Origin: Dysgonamonadaceae bacterium
GTDB taxonomy: Bacteria; Bacteroidota; Bacteroidia; Bacteroidales; Azobacteroidaceae
NCBI GenBank assembly: GCA_031287395.1
Contig: JAITTA010000022.1
Location: forward strand, 1 to 7,548
Direction of reading: 5' to 3'
Length of the DNA: 7,548 nt
A program made the position numbers and the translations under genes. Below, in pieces: positions 6,017-7,548 of the stretch. The notes beneath the pieces were generated by a model. The model did no database searches, was not told the DNA's origin, and worked only from the letters and a program-made list of their open reading frames with translations. How positions within the stretch are numbered: position 1 is the first letter of the stretch; each line of letters opens with the position of its first letter.

Positions 6017-7432
6017 ATGAAAAAGAATTTACTTTTAAATGTGATGTTGATGTTACCAACATTTTTTATTTTTGAATCGGTCTCTACAGCGCAACCAAAA
6101 TCTCTAATTGGGGAAAACAGTAATTTTACTTTAAAAAGTTCAGGTTCTGCCATTCAAATTACACTTCCCGACGATACTTATACCTCCAATACGACTTTGA
6201 TGGATATTTCCGGGATCTACGATGGCGAACAACTCAATTCCTTATCGCAGGACGGCTTTACAGTTACTTTCAGCACCAATCTCATGAAAGATCACGTCGG
6301 CAATGGTTGGAATGTTCCTCCCTATGTGGAAACTGCAACTCCACATGCGTTGATTGGTATAGGTTTGGAAACTCTAACAATCAATTTCAGCGAACTTGTA
6401 TACGTTTTCGGTTTTGAAGCAATAACAAATAGTTATGATGTCGAAAATCTACAACTCGACCTGTATAACGGAAGTACGTTATGTACTTCCATTTCATTAG
6501 AGGTATACGATCATTCACTACTATTTGCTGCAGAAGCCGGCGCCCTGCCTTTCTCACATGCAGTGATCACCGCGTCTCCGATTTCAAATGGATTCGCAAT
6601 TGCAAACCTTCGTTTTTCCAGAAACAAATACATCAATCCGGACCAGCCGGGACCCACAGTCTTGCAGGAACCGGCTGATGCAACGATTTGTATTGGGGAC
6701 AGTCATACTTTTGAAGTCATAACAGAAGAAAATAACCTGACTTATCAGTGGTACAAAGGTAATTTCCCGATTCCGGGAGCCAATAAAAATACACTGACGA
6801 TCTCTGATGCAACATTGAGTGATTATGAGCTTTATTATGTGGAGATAAAAAACGGCAACAGTATAACTATCAGCAGGAAAGCAAGATTATGGATTGCAAA
6901 GCCATTACCGGAACAAATGTATCTGACCGAATATCCGGATCCCGCAATTATTGGGAAAACTTATCCGGTCGCAGTGACAGGATATCCGGATATTACAAAA
7001 TATACCTGGAGCTATTCTATGACCGGAGCCAGGTTCAACCCCTCGTACAACGACAGAAACAAGGCTCAGGTTACCTTTTATGATTCTGCAGCAGGTAACG
7101 GAAAAATCATCGTAGAGATGGAGCATGTTTGCGGCAATCGTACAGTAACACAGGACATCTCCGTAAAATACCCCACGGGAATGGATGAAATGCTTAACAA
7201 CCGGACACGGGTCGCACCAAATCCGGTAAAGGATCAACTGACAATCGATAACGGACAATTGACAATTACGGATATCCGGGTTTCCGATACGAACGGACGT
7301 ATTATTTACAAAGCAAAACCCGGTGTTTCCGGCCATCAAATACAAACTTCGGATTGGCCCAGTGGAATCTATTTAGTGAAAGTGACTTCTTCGAATAACA
7401 CATCCAAAGTTTACAAAATTGTCAAAAATTAA
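6017..7432 (+). CDS. Secreted modular protein with Ig-like and PKD-like domains and a type IX secretion C-terminal sorting domain
   Basis: This is a predicted 471-residue cell-surface or secreted protein. I chose the ATG at 6017 because it begins a clean signal peptide (MKKNLLLNV, hydrophobic core, cleavage near STA-QP, residues 23-27); an in-frame ATG at 5993 would add eight residues before it. Residues about 30-205 form a beta-rich domain of unrecognised family, with NFSELVYVFGFEAIT resembling extracellular lectin-like or anchor domains. Residues 215-293 are an Ig-like domain (TICIGDSHTFEV, YQWYKGNFPIPGANKNTLTI). Residues about 300-387 look PKD-like (KYTWSYSMTGARF, then AQVTFYD). Residues about 398-471 are a T9SS type A sorting domain: VAPNPVKDQL, a GRIIYK strand, WPSGIYLVKV, and the basic end KVYKIVKN. 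The protein should cross the inner membrane by Sec and the outer membrane by T9SS, with the tail removed and the protein released or anchored to A-LPS. No catalytic motif is seen; a binding or adhesive role is possible but unproven. It appears monocistronic. Confidence 0.9.
   Translation: MKKNLLLNVMLMLPTFFIFESVSTAQPKSLIGENSNFTLKSSGSAIQITLPDDTYTSNTTLMDISGIYDGEQLNSLSQDGFTVTFSTNLMKDHVGNGWNVPPYVETATPHALIGIGLETLTINFSELVYVFGFEAITNSYDVENLQLDLYNGSTLCTSISLEVYDHSLLFAAEAGALPFSHAVITASPISNGFAIANLRFSRNKYINPDQPGPTVLQEPADATICIGDSHTFEVITEENNLTYQWYKGNFPIPGANKNTLTISDATLSDYELYYVEIKNGNSITISRKARLWIAKPLPEQMYLTEYPDPAIIGKTYPVAVTGYPDITKYTWSYSMTGARFNPSYNDRNKAQVTFYDSAAGNGKIIVEMEHVCGNRTVTQDISVKYPTGMDEMLNNRTRVAPNPVKDQLTIDNGQLTITDIRVSDTNGRIIYKAKPGVSGHQIQTSDWPSGIYLVKVTSSNNTSKVYKIVKN
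7235..7272 (+). repeat. Imperfect direct repeat encoding QLTI-DNG-QLTI within the sorting domain
   Basis: Two similar segments, CAACTGACAATCGATAACGG and CAATTGACAATTACGG, lie next to each other and encode QLTIDNGQLTIT in the sorting domain of the secreted protein. The same QLTIDNGQLTI run occurs in many Bacteroidota sorting domains, from my recollection of the family. The frame is kept. Confidence 0.5.
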
Positions 7433-7440
7433 GAAACTGT

Positions 7441-7548
7441 TTAAATTTTTCGCGAAAAGAATTTGAGAAATAAAAAGCGTCTATTTCGATGGCGGAATTT
7501 TTGATAATAGCGGGCTATTTGATAAAATTCCCGACAAGAAATAGCCTT
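7441..7548. other. Possible edge of a mobile or repeat element; short open frames reach the right end
   Basis: Straight after the TAA of the secreted-protein gene the sequence becomes GAAACTGTTTAAATTTTT, then a perfect 12-base palindrome TTTTCGCGAAAA (7447-7458). Two frames run off the edge: a plus-strand one from an ATG at 7489 (20 codons, MAEFLIIAGYL) and a minus-strand one ending in a TAA at 7441-7443 (35 codons, rich in Arg and Lys, ending FLKFFSRKI). Neither is long enough to trust. The style of the sequence reminds me of Bacteroidota insertion-sequence ends, but that is a recollection and the second end lies outside the window. Confidence 0.3.
7494..7546. repeat. Nested and competing inverted repeats
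   Basis: GGAATTTT (7494-7501) and AAAATTCC (7524-7531), and inside them AATAGC (7506-7511) and GCTATT (7514-7519), share one axis of symmetry, with unpaired TGAT on each side. GGCTATTT (7513-7520) can instead pair with AAATAGCC (7539-7546) across an 18-base loop. The two folds use the same bases and exclude each other. No T-tract typical of a terminator follows within the window. Confidence 0.6.

Noticed and set aside
6905..7345. Minus-strand open frame of 146 codons
   Set aside because: It is antisense to the PKD-like and sorting domains of the secreted protein, which are recognisable.

Overview
The window looks like chromosomal DNA from a member of the Bacteroidales (phylum Bacteroidota). 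Four things point there. The longest plus-strand gene ends in a type IX secretion (T9SS) sorting domain. The minus-strand peptidase closely resembles the Porphyromonas prolyl tripeptidyl peptidase. Two start-proximal regions carry the Bacteroidota -7 consensus TAnnTTTG, and ribosome binding sites are not of the strong Shine-Dalgarno type. Carriage of T9SS cargo argues against Bacteroides proper and for a Porphyromonas, Parabacteroides/Tannerella, Dysgonomonas or Odoribacter-like lineage; this is inference.

Bases 1-4167 hold a compact minus-strand block, transcribed right to left: argB (acylglutamate kinase), a Nim-like flavin-binding protein, a THUMP-domain RNA methyltransferase, and the first 530 codons of a secreted S9 prolyl peptidase whose catalytic domain continues beyond base 1. 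The last two genes overlap by 13 bases and the other gaps are 17 and 69 bases. A full-match Bacteroidota promoter sits just upstream of argB, so a four-gene transcript is plausible. The functions (arginine synthesis, flavin redox, RNA modification, peptide degradation) are not obviously one pathway.

Bases 4203-5760 are a scar. On the minus strand, the C-terminal part of a LytS-type histidine kinase is joined in frame to a LytTR response regulator that has lost its receiver N-terminus. The kinase is also cut at its 5' end, where unrelated sequence begins. Next come a plus-strand C-terminal gene fragment (5106-5447) and a minus-strand remnant broken into several frames (about 5433-5760); I could not identify either. 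This looks like successive deletions and rearrangements through a former two-component system locus.

Bases 5761-6016 are very AT-rich and carry a promoter-like element within a 12-base direct repeat. They precede a secreted modular T9SS protein (6017-7432) with an N-terminal beta-rich domain, an Ig-like domain, a PKD-like domain and a sorting domain. The last 116 bases hold several inverted repeats, two of them mutually exclusive, and may be the edge of an insertion sequence or repeat element running out of the window. No rRNA, tRNA, CRISPR array or complete transposase was seen.
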